A stretch of 64,000 bases of DNA from Plantactinospora endophytica. GTDB taxonomy: Bacteria > Actinomycetota > Actinomycetes > Mycobacteriales > Micromonosporaceae. Positions 55,586 through 64,000 of this stretch are shown piece by piece. The translations under genes were made by a program, and so were the position numbers. The stretch spans positions 62,001 to 126,000 of the forward strand of contig NZ_BONW01000005.1 in NCBI RefSeq assembly GCF_016862915.1, read 5' to 3'. Under the pieces are notes generated by a model. The model saw only the letters and a program-made list of their open reading frames with translations, was not told where the DNA came from and made no database searches. Each line of letters opens with the position of its first letter. Within the stretch, counting starts at the first letter, position 1.

Positions 55586-56200
55586 GGGCGCGGCCGAGGC
55601 GTTGCCGTCGGGCGCGGCCGCAGCGTCTTCGTCGGGCTCGGCGGCGAGCGAGACGTGCAGCCGGAGTTGCGGGACGAGCAGGTCGTCGACGTCCAGGGCC
55701 CGAGCCGCCCCGTCCGGCTCCCAGCCGGCGCCGCCGAGGAACTTCCGGGTCGCGGCGTCGGCATCGAAGGCCCAGGCCACCGCCGTGTCGAAGCCGTCGG
55801 TGCGCCACAGGTCGACGCTGGCGGCGAGCAGCCGGCTGCCGTGCCCGCGCCGCCCCCACCTCGGCTCGACCAGCAGGTCCGTCACCGCGACCACGCCGTC
55901 GCCGAGCGCCTCCGCCGGCTCCTCCGGAGCCAGTGCCTGCTCGTCGGGGGGACCGGATGCGGCAAATCCCACCAGATACGATTGTTCGGCCTGCTCGACC
56001 GCGACCAGGACGCGGTGCCGTTCGGAGGGTGGCGCCTCGACCGCCGCACTCCACCGGCGAGCGAGCCACTCCTCGTCCAGGTTGTCGAGCACGTGCTTGG
56101 GCAGCATCCGCCGGTAGGCGACCCGCCAGGTCGCGAGCTGGATGCGTGCGATCTCGCCGGCGTCCGAGGGACGCGCCGGGCGGACGTACCCGAGAGCCAT
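55523..56200 (-). CDS. GNAT-family acetyltransferase with low-complexity tail
   Basis: The 225-residue product starts MALGYVRPARPSDAGEIARI and has the GNAT core (TWRVAYRRMLPKHVL, VVAVTDLLVEPRWGRRGHGS for the acetyl-CoA loop, AATRKFLGGAGWEPDG). The last 40 residues are Ala/Pro/Glu repeats (AAAAPDGNASAAPGEDTPAA) that coincide with the repeat DNA at its 3' end. ATG at 56200. Divergent from the GT87 gene with only 35 bases between starts, so promoters must overlap. Substrate unknown. Confidence 0.85.
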   Translation of the reverse strand: MALGYVRPARPSDAGEIARIQLATWRVAYRRMLPKHVLDNLDEEWLARRWSAAVEAPPSERHRVLVAVEQAEQSYLVGFAASGPPDEQALAPEEPAEALGDGVVAVTDLLVEPRWGRRGHGSRLLAASVDLWRTDGFDTAVAWAFDADAATRKFLGGAGWEPDGAARALDVDDLLVPQLRLHVSLAAEPDEDAAAAPDGNASAAPGEDTPAAPGPGTTAEQPEQG

Positions 56201-56235
56201 GAGTGGGAAGCCTACGCAGGGCAAGGGGGGCGGTA

Positions 56236-57540
56236 ATGGCGCAGGGTGCCGGTTGGCGTACCCGGTACCAGGTGCTATTCGTGATCGCGCTGGCCGTACT
56301 GGTCGCCGGGTTCCTCTCCGTGGCGGCGGCCCGGCACGGCTTCTTCGACCTGCGGGTCTACTACGGCGCCCTGCACCACTGGGTACGCGCCGACGGCGAG
56401 ATCTACGACTGGCTCAAGCCGGACAGCAAGTACGGCTTCACCTACCCGCCGTTCGCCGCGCTGGTGATGCTGCCGATGGCGTACCTGAACTGGCCCGTCG
56501 CGATGGTGATCAGCGTCACCCTGACCGCGCTGGCCAGCGGGTTGCTGATCTGGTGGCTGGTCGACCCGATCGCCCGCCGGACGGGCTGGACCCGGTGGTT
56601 CACCCTCGCCGTAGCGCTCTGCCTGGCGGCGGCCTTCGAGCCGATGCGTGAGACGGTCAACTTCGGCCAGGTCAACATGCTGCTGCTCTTCCTGGTCGGC
56701 GCCGACCTGCTCTGGCTGGTCGCCCCGGTGACCCCGTTCGGGCGGCGGCTGCCGGAGCGCTACCGGCGCTTCGCCGGGGTGGGCGTCGGGCTGGCCACCG
56801 CGATCAAACTGACCCCGGGCATCTTCATCGTCTACCTGCTGGTCACCGGCCGCTGGCGGGCGGCGCTGGTGGCCAGCGGCACCGCGGCGGCGGCGACGCT
56901 GCTGGCCGCCGGGATCGCCCCGGACGCGTCCCGGGAGTTCTGGACCAGCGCGCTGTGGGACACCGACCGGGTCGGGTCGCTGTCGTTCATCTCGAACCAG
57001 TCGTGGCAGGGCGTGGTGGCCCGGCTCGACCCGGACCATCCGAGCACGCTGCTCTGGGCGGTGCTGGTGGCGGCGACGGTGGGGGTCTGGATCTGGCGGT
57101 CCCGGGCCTCGGCAGCGGTCGGCGACGAGGCGACCGGGCTGGCGCTGACCGGTGTGGTGCAGAGCCTGGTCAGCCCGGTGACCTGGGTACACCACCTGGT
57201 CTGGCTGATCCCCGCGCTGATCCTGCTGGTCGACAACGCGTACGCCGCGCCGGCCGGCAGCGGCCGTCGACGCTGGCTGCTGCGGTTCGCGGTCTTCGCG
57301 TACCTGGTGCTGATCAGTCGACTGGTCTGGATCTGGGAGCGCCGCTTCGACGGCCTGCTCGGCTTCCTGGGCAGCAACTTCTACGTCTGGATCAGCGTCG
57401 CGCTGCTGTTCGCGCTACCGATCCGGCGGCCGGGTCAGCTCGCCGAGCCGGGCGGTGTAGCGGAGTTCGACCAGCCCAAGCGGCGGCCGTCCCCCCGTCC
57501 GTTGCAGTTCGTAGGTCGACCGCTCACCGTCCGGGACTAG
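56236..57540 (+). CDS. GT87 polyprenol-phosphate-mannose mannosyltransferase
   Basis: The 434-residue multi-pass protein matches glycosyltransferase family 87 (DUF2029): RHGFFDLRVYYGALHHWVRA with the Asp in the first extracytoplasmic loop, YGFTYPPFAALVMLP, and FGQVNMLLLFLVGADLLW, then about ten TM helices. These enzymes use polyprenyl-phosphomannose to add alpha-1,2-mannose to lipomannan/lipoarabinomannan-type glycans. ATG at 56236 follows AAGGGGGG. The 3' end overlaps the convergent GNAT gene by 126 bases. Confidence 0.9.
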   Translation: MAQGAGWRTRYQVLFVIALAVLVAGFLSVAAARHGFFDLRVYYGALHHWVRADGEIYDWLKPDSKYGFTYPPFAALVMLPMAYLNWPVAMVISVTLTALASGLLIWWLVDPIARRTGWTRWFTLAVALCLAAAFEPMRETVNFGQVNMLLLFLVGADLLWLVAPVTPFGRRLPERYRRFAGVGVGLATAIKLTPGIFIVYLLVTGRWRAALVASGTAAAATLLAAGIAPDASREFWTSALWDTDRVGSLSFISNQSWQGVVARLDPDHPSTLLWAVLVAATVGVWIWRSRASAAVGDEATGLALTGVVQSLVSPVTWVHHLVWLIPALILLVDNAYAAPAGSGRRRWLLRFAVFAYLVLISRLVWIWERRFDGLLGFLGSNFYVWISVALLFALPIRRPGQLAEPGGVAEFDQPKRRPSPRPLQFVGRPLTVRD

Positions 57541-57990
57541 TCCGGCCCGTTCGTAGAACCGGCGGGCCCGGGAGTTGTCGGCGAGGATCCAGAGCCGCAG
57601 CTCGGTACGGCCGGAGCCGGCCAACTCGGCGACCGAGGCGGCCAGCAGTTCCCGGCCCACCCCGGCGCCCCAGTGCTCGGGCCGGACGAAGATGCCGAGG
57701 ATCTCGCCGTACCGGTGGTCGAGGTGGTCCGGGTCCTGGTCGACCCGGTACGGCCCGACGGTGCTGAAGCCGAGCACCCGCTCGTCGTCGGTGCGGGCCA
57801 CCAGGGTCCGGAACGGGTGGTCGGGATCGGCGGTGCCGAGGTCCCGGCGGCGCTGTGCCCAGGCGGCGACGTTCAGCCGGGCGAGCACTTCGGCCGGCAT
57901 GATCTCGGCGTACCCCGCCTGCCAGGTCCGGACGTGCACCTCGGCGATGGCCAGGGCGTCGTCGGGTAGTTCGGGACTGATAGCTCGCAT
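57415..57990 (-). CDS. GNAT-family acetyltransferase
   Basis: The 191-residue product starts MRAISPELPDDALAIAEVHV and has the GNAT motifs (TWQAGYAEIMPAEVL, GEILGIFVRPEHWGAGVGRE for acetyl-CoA binding, ADNSRARRFYERAGLVPDGE). Its C-terminal 42 codons lie antisense to the end of the GT87 gene. ATG at 57990. N-acetyltransferase substrate unknown. Confidence 0.88.
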   Translation of the reverse strand: MRAISPELPDDALAIAEVHVRTWQAGYAEIMPAEVLARLNVAAWAQRRRDLGTADPDHPFRTLVARTDDERVLGFSTVGPYRVDQDPDHLDHRYGEILGIFVRPEHWGAGVGRELLAASVAELAGSGRTELRLWILADNSRARRFYERAGLVPDGERSTYELQRTGGRPPLGLVELRYTARLGELTRPPDR

Positions 57991-58082
57991 CGGTCGGTTT
58001 TATCCGCTTTTGCTGGTCAGGTCCAGTTTTGCTAGCCAGGTCCAGCACGTCGTGTCGGACCCGTCGGCTAGGGTCGCGAGCG

Positions 58083-59312
58083 ATGGCCGTACCCGAATCT
58101 CTGTCGCTGTCCCAGGCCCGCCGGATCGCGCTTGCCGCCCAGGGTTTCGCCGATCCGGCGCCCGGTGCCGTGCCCACCCGTCGACACCTGCGGCGGGTGG
58201 TCGATCGGCTCGGCCTGCTCCAGATGGACTCGGTAAACGTCCTGCAACGAGCTCACTACCTGCCGCTCTACAGCCGGCTCGGCCCCTATCCGACCGACCT
58301 GCTGGACCGGGCCGCCTACCGGCGCCCCCGCGACCTCTTCGAATACTGGGGACACGAGGCGTCGCTGGTCCGGGTCGACCTGCAACCCGCGCTGCGCTGG
58401 CGGATGGCCGCCGCGCAGACCGACGCCTGGGGTGGGATGCGCCGGATCGCCGTCGAGCAGCCGGAGCTGGTCGCCCGGGTCCTCGACGAGGTACGCGACG
58501 GCGGGCCGATGACCGCCGCCGAGATCGAACACGACGCGCCCCGGGAGACCGGCAACTGGGGCTGGAACTGGTCGGCGGTCAAGCGCGCCTGCGAATACCT
58601 GTTCTGGGCCGGCGAGCTGACCGCAGGCTCCCGGAACACCTCCTTTGCCCGGGTCTACGACGTGCCCGAACGGGTGCTGCCGCCGGAGGTGCTGGCGGTG
58701 CCGACCCCGGAGCCGCCGGAGGCGTACCGGCGACTGGTCGAGGTCTCCGCGCGGGCGCTCGGCGTGGCGGCCGAGCCGGACTTGCGGGACTACTTCCGGC
58801 TGCCGGTCGCCGCCGCCCGCACCGCCATCGCCGAGCTGGTCGAGGCGGGTGAGCTGCGCCCGGTGACGGTGCAGGGCTGGCGGCTGCCGGCGTATCTGCA
58901 CCGGGCGGCCAGGCTGCCCCGGTGGATCAGGGCCAGCACCCTGGTCAGCCCCTTCGACCCGCTGATCTGGGAACGGTCCCGCACCGAACGGCTCTTCGGG
59001 TTCACCTACCGGATCGAGATCTACGTGCCGGCGCCGCAGCGGGTGCACGGCTACTACGTGCTGCCGTTCCTGCTCGGTGACCGGTTCGTCGCCCGGGTCG
59101 ACCTGAAGGCGGACCGCAAGGCGGGCGTGCTGCTGGTCCCGGCCGCCTGGGCCGAACCCGGCACCGATCCGGTCGAGACGGCCGGGGCGCTCGCCGCCGA
59201 GCTGCACCGGCTGGCCGGCTGGCTCGGCCTGGGCGCGGTGGCGGCCCCCGTCGGCGGAGACCTCGCCGGGCCGCTCGCTGCCGCCCTCGCCGGCATGCTC
59301 GCGGTACGGTGA
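58083..59312 (+). CDS. YcaQ-type winged-helix DNA glycosylase
   Basis: The 409-residue product matches the YcaQ/HTH_42 family of DNA glycosylases that unhook interstrand crosslinks: SLSQARRIALAAQGF, LGLLQMDSVNVLQRAHYLPL with the conserved QMDSVNVL loop, FEYWGHEASLV and WERSRTERLFGFTYRIEIYV. ATG at 58083 lies 8 bases after TAGGGT and lacks a Shine-Dalgarno sequence, so leaderless transcription is plausible. Divergent from the GNAT gene at 57990. Confidence 0.9.
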   Translation: MAVPESLSLSQARRIALAAQGFADPAPGAVPTRRHLRRVVDRLGLLQMDSVNVLQRAHYLPLYSRLGPYPTDLLDRAAYRRPRDLFEYWGHEASLVRVDLQPALRWRMAAAQTDAWGGMRRIAVEQPELVARVLDEVRDGGPMTAAEIEHDAPRETGNWGWNWSAVKRACEYLFWAGELTAGSRNTSFARVYDVPERVLPPEVLAVPTPEPPEAYRRLVEVSARALGVAAEPDLRDYFRLPVAAARTAIAELVEAGELRPVTVQGWRLPAYLHRAARLPRWIRASTLVSPFDPLIWERSRTERLFGFTYRIEIYVPAPQRVHGYYVLPFLLGDRFVARVDLKADRKAGVLLVPAAWAEPGTDPVETAGALAAELHRLAGWLGLGAVAAPVGGDLAGPLAAALAGMLAVR

Positions 59313-59433
59313 GACGAGCCGGCCGGCGTCCGCCGGAGCGGCTGGGCCACGGATCACGAGCGGTGGCGACCGCTGCCGTGCGGCGCCGACGACCTGGCCG
59401 TGGCGGACGAGACCGGTGACGGGTGAGGGCGGA

Positions 59434-60126
59434 ATGACGAGCGTTGACGAGAACCGGTCCGGCGGACCCGATCCGACGCCGATCGACACCGTTTCGACCT
59501 CGGTGGCCGACACTGCCTCGACCTCGGTGGCCGACTCCGCTCCGATGACGGCGGCGGGTACTGCCCCGACCTCGGTGGCTGGTGCCGCCCCGACCTCGGT
59601 GGACGCCGTCGGTGGCTGGCCGGCCGGGGATGCGGCGCCCTATCCCGGCTATCCGGTGCCGCCCTACCAGTATCCCGAGCCCGACCGGCTGACCCGGTGG
59701 GTGAACCGGTTCCAGGCCCGGGCGCCCCGCTGGCTCGCCCCGGTCGCGGCGCTCGGCTGCATCGCCGGCGCGGTCGGCTACACCCTCTACTTCGATCCGA
59801 CCCGGAGCGCGCCCGACGCGGCACCGTCCTGCATCCTCAAGCTGACCACCGGGCTCGACTGCCCGGGCTGCGGCGGCACCCGCGCCTTCTGGTACGTCCT
59901 GCACGGCGACCTGCCGGCGGCGGCCCGGCACCACATACTCTTCGTCTTCGCCCTGCCGTTCCTGCTCTACCTCTACGTCGCCTGGGCCGGGCGGCAGATG
60001 TTCGGCTGGCGACTGCCGCAGTTGGAGATCACCCCGAAGACGATCGGCATCTTCCTCGCCGCCTGGGGCGTCTTCTCGGTGCTCCGCAACCTGCCCTGGG
60101 CACCCTTCGACGCGTTCTACGTCTGA
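59434..60126 (+). CDS. DUF2752 membrane protein
   Basis: The 230-residue product has a disordered N-terminal third with four TSVA/TSVD-type repeats, then TM helices and the DUF2752 signature LTTGLDCPGCGGTRAFWYVL, whose two Cys and Thr-Arg lie in a loop, then two more TM helices ending LPWAPFDAFYV. ATG at 59434 follows GAGGGCGG; a GTG at 59416 is in frame. Function of the family is unknown. Confidence 0.85.
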   Translation: MTSVDENRSGGPDPTPIDTVSTSVADTASTSVADSAPMTAAGTAPTSVAGAAPTSVDAVGGWPAGDAAPYPGYPVPPYQYPEPDRLTRWVNRFQARAPRWLAPVAALGCIAGAVGYTLYFDPTRSAPDAAPSCILKLTTGLDCPGCGGTRAFWYVLHGDLPAAARHHILFVFALPFLLYLYVAWAGRQMFGWRLPQLEITPKTIGIFLAAWGVFSVLRNLPWAPFDAFYV

Positions 60127-60189
60127 GTGCCCCAGCGGCAGACCGCCTGAACCCGACGGCGGTCCTCGGAGTCGCCCCGCTGACGCGGA

Positions 60190-60999
60190 TCAGAAGAGGG
60201 GCGTGTTGCGGCTCAGCCACTCCACCGCCCAGGTGAGCAGGATCAGTGCGATGCCGAGCGCGGGCAGCACGAGCAGCAGCCTGCTGGTCCACCTGAGCGA
60301 TCGGGCGCGGCTTTCCCGGACCTGCTCCAGCGGCAGCCTCACCACCCCGTACGGGGAACGTCCGCCCGCGTCCAGCACGACGCCGTCCTGTGACCCCGAA
60401 GGCCGGTGGTGGCTACCCATCGGAAAGCTGCTGTCCGGAAGGCGCCAGGGCCCCTTCTCGACGATCACCGTCGTGAGTGGACCGACTGCCGCCGCGTACT
60501 TCGGCCTGCCGATCGCGGTGACCGGCAGGTCCGGCCGGATCGTCACCTCCTGCCAGTCGACGTCACCGTCCCGCCCGCTGGCCGGCATCGTGGCGATGGC
60601 CGACCCTTCCAACGTTGTCCGGGCGAGCCAGGGCGTGAGGAACACCGTGCCGGTGCCGTCGGTGACCGGAACGAGTTCGGCGCCGGGGTGGAAGTCCACC
60701 CACCGCTCGACACGCTCGTCGTTGTAGGGGCGGCGGGCGTACTCGATCTGGTACCAGACGCACTCCGTTTCGGAGCGGGGTGCACGCAGCAGGTCCCGGT
60801 CGACGGAGGCGGTCCGTCCGGTAACGGCCACCGCACTGGGCAGGGACTCGCTCCGGTTGAGCTGGTCGCAGGTCGGCGACTGGAGCGAACGGAGTTGCCG
60901 GTGTTGGCGCCAGGCACCCCAGACCAGGAAGATCATCCCGCCGGGCGTACTCATCAGCACCAGGCCGGCCGGCAGCAGGACGTTCCGTACCGCCGTCAC
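60190..60999 (-). CDS. Membrane protein with two TM helices (GIDE-like)
   Basis: The 269-residue product has an N-terminal hydrophobic helix (VLLPAGLVLMSTPGGMIFLV) and a C-terminal one (RLLLVLPALGIALILLTWAV) with a large intervening domain (ETECVWYQIEYARRPYNDER, PWLARTTLEGSAIATM). The layout recalls GIDE-domain proteins, but no RING or catalytic motif is seen, so function stays open. GTG start at 60999. Confidence 0.6.
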   Translation of the reverse strand: MTAVRNVLLPAGLVLMSTPGGMIFLVWGAWRQHRQLRSLQSPTCDQLNRSESLPSAVAVTGRTASVDRDLLRAPRSETECVWYQIEYARRPYNDERVERWVDFHPGAELVPVTDGTGTVFLTPWLARTTLEGSAIATMPASGRDGDVDWQEVTIRPDLPVTAIGRPKYAAAVGPLTTVIVEKGPWRLPDSSFPMGSHHRPSGSQDGVVLDAGGRSPYGVVRLPLEQVRESRARSLRWTSRLLLVLPALGIALILLTWAVEWLSRNTPLF

Positions 61000-61038
61000 C
61001 GCCCGATCGTAGGACGTGGCGCCAACAGCCCCGGCAGG

Positions 61039-61272
61039 CTACGACTGTCCGGCGCGACTCGGGGAGCCGACCCGGTGCAGGGTGCCGTCCGGGTCGACGA
61101 AGGCGAACTCGCGCAGTCCGTACGGGGTGTCGCGGACCTCGCCCAGCCGTCCCTCGACCCCGGACCCGGCCCATTCGACGTGCAACGCGTCGGCGTCGGA
61201 GACGTAGAGGTAGACCGTCGACGCCGTACGGGCGGGATCGTGCTCGGCCCACTCTCCTCGTCCGTCGATCCG
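61039..61272 (-). pseudogene. VOC-family (glyoxalase-like) gene fragment
   Basis: The minus-strand frame encodes ARTASTVYLYVSDADALHVE, then GLREFAFVDPDGTLHRVGSP and a stop at 61039. This is the C-terminal half of a VOC (glyoxalase/bleomycin-resistance) protein; a TGA at 61273-61275 lies just upstream and no N-terminal half or start codon is present. It is a broken gene between the GIDE-like and NUDIX genes. Confidence 0.65.
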
Positions 61273-61308
61273 TCATCCCGGCCGGTGGTCACCATGCCGA
61301 GCGCAAGA

Positions 61309-61794
61309 TCAGTCGAACAGCCGTCCCAGCAGGGCTCCCTGGCCGGCCTGGAGCACGTGTGCGGCCGTCAGCGGTATCCAGAAGCACTCGAAGCGGGTGG
61401 GTTCCTGCTGGCCGTCGTGGTCTTCCTGGCTCGGCCACCGCTCGGGTGCGGGCCCGGAAAGTTCCAGATGGAAGACGTGGCGACGCTGGATCTCGTACCG
61501 GAGCGGGGTGCCGTCGTACTCGACCTCGCCGAGCTTGCGTACGAGGCGGAAGCCGGTCAGCCCGGTCTCTTCCCGGGCCTCGCGCAGGGCCGCGTCCGCC
61601 GGGTCCTCACCGTCGCGTACGGTACCGGCCGGCACCTGGATGCCCACCTCTTCGTAGCTGTAGTCGACGTGGCGGAAGACGAGCAACCGCCCCTCGCGTA
61701 CGACGTAGCAGAGCGCCTTGTCCACGACGATCTTGCGCGGATGTGGAACGACCCGATCCGCTTCGCTGGCTCCCGACGGATACACGGGCGACAT
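61309..61794 (-). CDS. NUDIX hydrolase
   Basis: The 161-residue product starts MSPVYPSGASEADRVVPHPR and carries the complete Nudix box GTVRDGEDPADAALREARE followed by ETGL, with the metal-binding Glu cluster. Nudix enzymes cleave nucleoside diphosphates linked to X; the substrate cannot be predicted. ATG at 61794 overlaps a -10-like TAGAAT, so the true start may be a little further downstream. Confidence 0.88.
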   Translation of the reverse strand: MSPVYPSGASEADRVVPHPRKIVVDKALCYVVREGRLLVFRHVDYSYEEVGIQVPAGTVRDGEDPADAALREAREETGLTGFRLVRKLGEVEYDGTPLRYEIQRRHVFHLELSGPAPERWPSQEDHDGQQEPTRFECFWIPLTAAHVLQAGQGALLGRLFD

Positions 61795-61993
61795 TCTACC
61801 GTAACGCAGTGTGTTGCAACCCGTCCGACAGGGCACCCAGTTCGGGGTGGAGAGGGACAACTGCGGTGGTACGCGGCGGCGAGTGCACACAACCCGGGTG
61901 GTAGGCCGACCGGCAACTCCGGCATGACGACCGGTGACCAGGCAGGTACATACGCTCCGGCACGTACTCGTTTCGTCAACGAAGGGAACCTCG

Positions 61994-62368
61994 ATGTACC
62001 TCCGTCATCTGCTTGCCGAAGCACACGTCGCGGCCCAGCCGATCGCCGCGAGTGTCACCACGATGAGCGCCGGGCGACTCGGGGCCAGCATCGGCGGGCT
62101 GCTCGGGTTGGCCGGCGTGATCGTCGGCGGGCTGGCCCTGGCCCGTCCCGCCAGTCGGCTCGGCATCGGCAACGGGCGACTCGGCGCCGCCGTGGCCCTG
62201 GTGGCAGGGCTGGTCGGCATGACGCTCGGCGGCGTCGTGGTGGCCACCTCGGACAGCGGCATCGGCACCGGCAACGGGCGGGGCGGCGCCTACGTGGCCC
62301 TGGTGGTGGGACTGGTCGCCGTCGTCCTCGGTGGACTGGCCCTGCGCCGCTCCCGCCGTACCGTCTGA
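61994..62368 (+). CDS. DUF6223-like three-TM membrane protein
   Basis: The 124-residue product (MYLRHLLAEAHVAAQPIAAS) contains three hydrophobic helices separated by conserved short repeats GIGNGRLGAAVALVAGLVGM and GTGNGRGGAYVALVVGLVAV, and ends in LRRSRRTV. I recall this repetitive pattern as DUF6223, a family common in Micromonospora; this is from memory. ATG at 61994 follows GAAGGGAACC. Confidence 0.7.
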   Translation: MYLRHLLAEAHVAAQPIAASVTTMSAGRLGASIGGLLGLAGVIVGGLALARPASRLGIGNGRLGAAVALVAGLVGMTLGGVVVATSDSGIGTGNGRGGAYVALVVGLVAVVLGGLALRRSRRTV

Positions 62369-62545
62369 CCTCGCTGTTCCGTCCGACCTCGCCGCAGCGT
62401 CCGACCGGTCCAGGTCAGGCTGCCTTTCGACGGGTGCGGCAGCGGGGGCGCATCCGTCGAGGTGATCCGTACCGTGCTCGCGCCCGGGGTGCGGCACCCC
62501 CGCCTTCACCCCACCACCGGCGAGTGGGGAGTCGTCGGATCGTGG

Positions 62546-63208
62546 TCAGGAGCGGGTGAGCCAGCCGGGGACGGTCAGACCGGACTCGTACGCGAGGATC
62601 ACCAACTGGGCCCGGTCCCGGACCTGGGTCTTGGTCATGATCCGGCTGACGTGCGTCTTCGCGGTGGCGGGGCTCAGCACCAGCCGGGCGGCGATCTCGT
62701 CGTTGGACAGGCCGGCGGCGACCAGGGCCATCACCTCGCGCTCCCGTTCGGTGAGCGCGCGGATCCACGGCCCCGGGTCCGGGTGCGTGGCCCGGCGGGC
62801 GAACTCGGAGATCAGCCGGCGGGTGATCGACGGGGCGATCAGCGCGTCACCCCGGGCCACCACCCGCAGCCCGTGGATCAGCTCCGCCGGCTCGGTGTCC
62901 TTGACCAGGAAGCCGCTCGCGCCGGCCCGCAGCGCGGCGTAGACGTACTCGTCCAGGTCGAACGTGGTCAGGATGATCACGCGGGTCTCGGGGCCGGTGG
63001 CGATCTCGCGGGTGGCGGCCAGGCCGTCCAGCCCCGGCATCCGGATGTCCATCAGGACGACGTCCGGCCGCAGCCGGCGAGCCAGCCGTACCGCCTCGGC
63101 ACCGTCGGCGGCCTCGCCGACCACCTCGATGCCGTCCTCACCCTCCAGAATGGACCGGAACCCGGCGCGTACCAGCGTCTGGTCGTCGGCGAGCAGCACC
63201 CGGATCAC
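62546..63208 (-). CDS. NarL/LuxR-family response regulator
   Basis: The 220-residue product has the receiver domain (MIRVLLADDQTLVRAGFRSI with the acidic pair, phosphoacceptor Asp in RPDVVLMDIRMPGLDG, Lys in GFLVKDTEP) and a LuxR-type helix-turn-helix (LTEREREVMALVAAGLSNDE, AKTHVSRIMTKTQVRDRAQL). GTG start overlaps the stop of the sensor kinase gene (GTGA), so the pair is a two-component system. Confidence 0.93.
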   Translation of the reverse strand: MIRVLLADDQTLVRAGFRSILEGEDGIEVVGEAADGAEAVRLARRLRPDVVLMDIRMPGLDGLAATREIATGPETRVIILTTFDLDEYVYAALRAGASGFLVKDTEPAELIHGLRVVARGDALIAPSITRRLISEFARRATHPDPGPWIRALTEREREVMALVAAGLSNDEIAARLVLSPATAKTHVSRIMTKTQVRDRAQLVILAYESGLTVPGWLTRS

Positions 63209-64000
63209 GTCGACAGTCCTGTCGGTACCGGCTCGGGGCGCAGCGGCAGCCGGGCGCGTACCCGAAATCCGCCGTCCGGGCCCGAGCCTGTGGTCAGCGA
63301 ACCGCCGAGCGCCCGGGCCCGCTCGTCCATGCCCACGATCCCGTTACCGGGCGGGCCCGCCGCCCCGGAACCGTCGTCCTCGACCTCCACCAGCAGGTCG
63401 TCGCCGTCCGGCCGGACCCGAACCAGCACGGCGGTCGCCGCCGCGTGCCGGGTCACGTTGGTGAGCGCCTCCTGGACGATCCGGTACGCCGCCAGGTCGA
63501 CCTCCGGCGGCAGCGGCCGGGTCTCGGTCAGCTCGATGCGGATCTCCAACCCGGACCGCCCGGCCGTGGCGACCAACTCGCCGAGCCGGTCCAGGCCGGG
63601 CGCCGGAATGCTCACCGCCTCGCCCTCCTGCCGCAGTACGCCCAGGGTGGTCCGCAGTTCGCCGAGCATCTCCTTGCTCGCCTGCTTGATCGCGGTGAGC
63701 GCCTGCGCGGACCGTTCGGGATCCGGGCGGTGCAGTGCGGCACTGGCCTGCACGTTGATCAGCGAGAGGTGGTGACCGACCAGGTCGTGCAGCTCGCGGG
63801 CGATGCGCAGCCGCTCCTCGGTGGCCCGGTGCCGGGCTTCCTCTTCCTTGCCCTGCTCGGCCGCGAGCACCCGTGCCTGGACCTCGGCCAGGTAGGCCCG
63901 GCGGTTGCGGGTCACCCCGACGATCACCGCGACGAGCCAACCGGCGTGCAGCAGGGTTGCCCCGTTCGCGGTGTTGTCGGCCGGGTCGAAGCCGTCCGCG
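63205..64000 (-). CDS. Sensor histidine kinase, 5' end beyond window
   Basis: The visible 264-residue C-terminal part has a hydrophobic end of a TM helix (LLHAGWLVAVIVGVTRNRRA), coiled-coil, a HisKA_3 dimerization domain with ARELHDLVGHHLSLINVQAS (His phosphoacceptor in HDLVGHH) and an HATPase domain (VQEALTNVTRHAAATAVLVR and GNGIVGMDERARALGG). It couples to the overlapping response regulator, NarX/DesK-type. The signal is unknown and the sensor part is missing. Confidence 0.92.
   Translation of the reverse strand, partial: ADGFDPADNTANGATLLHAGWLVAVIVGVTRNRRAYLAEVQARVLAAEQGKEEEARHRATEERLRIARELHDLVGHHLSLINVQASAALHRPDPERSAQALTAIKQASKEMLGELRTTLGVLRQEGEAVSIPAPGLDRLGELVATAGRSGLEIRIELTETRPLPPEVDLAAYRIVQEALTNVTRHAAATAVLVRVRPDGDDLLVEVEDDGSGAAGPPGNGIVGMDERARALGGSLTTGSGPDGGFRVRARLPLRPEPVPTGLST

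Overview
The window is chromosomal DNA of a high-GC actinomycete, most likely of the family Micromonosporaceae (Micromonospora or a close relative). This rests on codon use, frequent GTG starts, many leaderless-looking starts, the gene order rimP-nusA-ylxR-infB-DUF503-rbfA-nrnA ... MATE-truB-ribF-rpsO-pnp-M16-dapB, and several protein families I associate with that group. Family names come from reading the proteins; no database search was possible.

Left part (1-10288): the edge of an F420-type nitroreductase gene, a ferritin-like DUF4439 gene and a lipoprotein on the minus strand. The translation/transcription operon rimP-nusA-ylxR-infB-DUF503-rbfA-nrnA follows on the plus strand, then two small membrane proteins and a 32-codon gene. 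The stretch 10505-15235 carries a tandemly duplicated pair (EspC-like type VII secretion target plus DUF1023 alpha/beta hydrolase) and a lipoprotein.

Accessory part 1 (15410-26867): a MOSC protein, a membrane protein and a GlnH-like amino-acid-binding lipoprotein come first. A degenerate Uma2 remnant separates them from a tightly coupled operon: trypsin-like protease, PknG-type kinase, VWA protein, four-TM sensor and sugar-type binding lipoprotein. This resembles an elaborated version of the mycobacterial PknG-GlnH-GlnX signalling set and is one of the two best candidates for an undescribed system.

Accessory part 2 (26938-34093): a five-gene minus-strand cassette occurs twice. Each copy has a GntR regulator, an 87-aa helical protein, an ~85-aa helical protein, a ~225-aa membrane-anchored helical protein and a ~145-aa acidic protein. 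The copies share a 224-bp stretch that reads as identical. A perfect 20-bp palindrome lies in the spacer of a rightward promoter in front of a DivIVA-domain gene and a zinc-finger gene that carries a frameshift. GC content here is visibly lower than in the neighbours.

Middle (34194-48329): an eight-TM membrane protein faces a three-gene minus operon of single-pass envelope proteins. The conserved MATE-truB-ribF-rpsO-pnp-M16-dapB block follows, with striking RNA hairpins before rpsO, between rpsO and pnp and after pnp, and then a methyltransferase.

Right part (48528-64000): a glycogen-debranching-type glucosidase is divergent from a LacI regulator, with matching 13-bp operators between them; an oligosaccharide ABC importer without ATPase follows. 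Then come a GNAT protein, a GT87 mannosyltransferase whose 3' end overlaps a second GNAT gene, a YcaQ-type glycosylase, DUF2752 and other membrane proteins, a VOC remnant, a NUDIX hydrolase, a DUF6223-like protein and a two-component system running off the right edge. I saw no tRNA, rRNA, CRISPR array, insertion sequence or phage genes.
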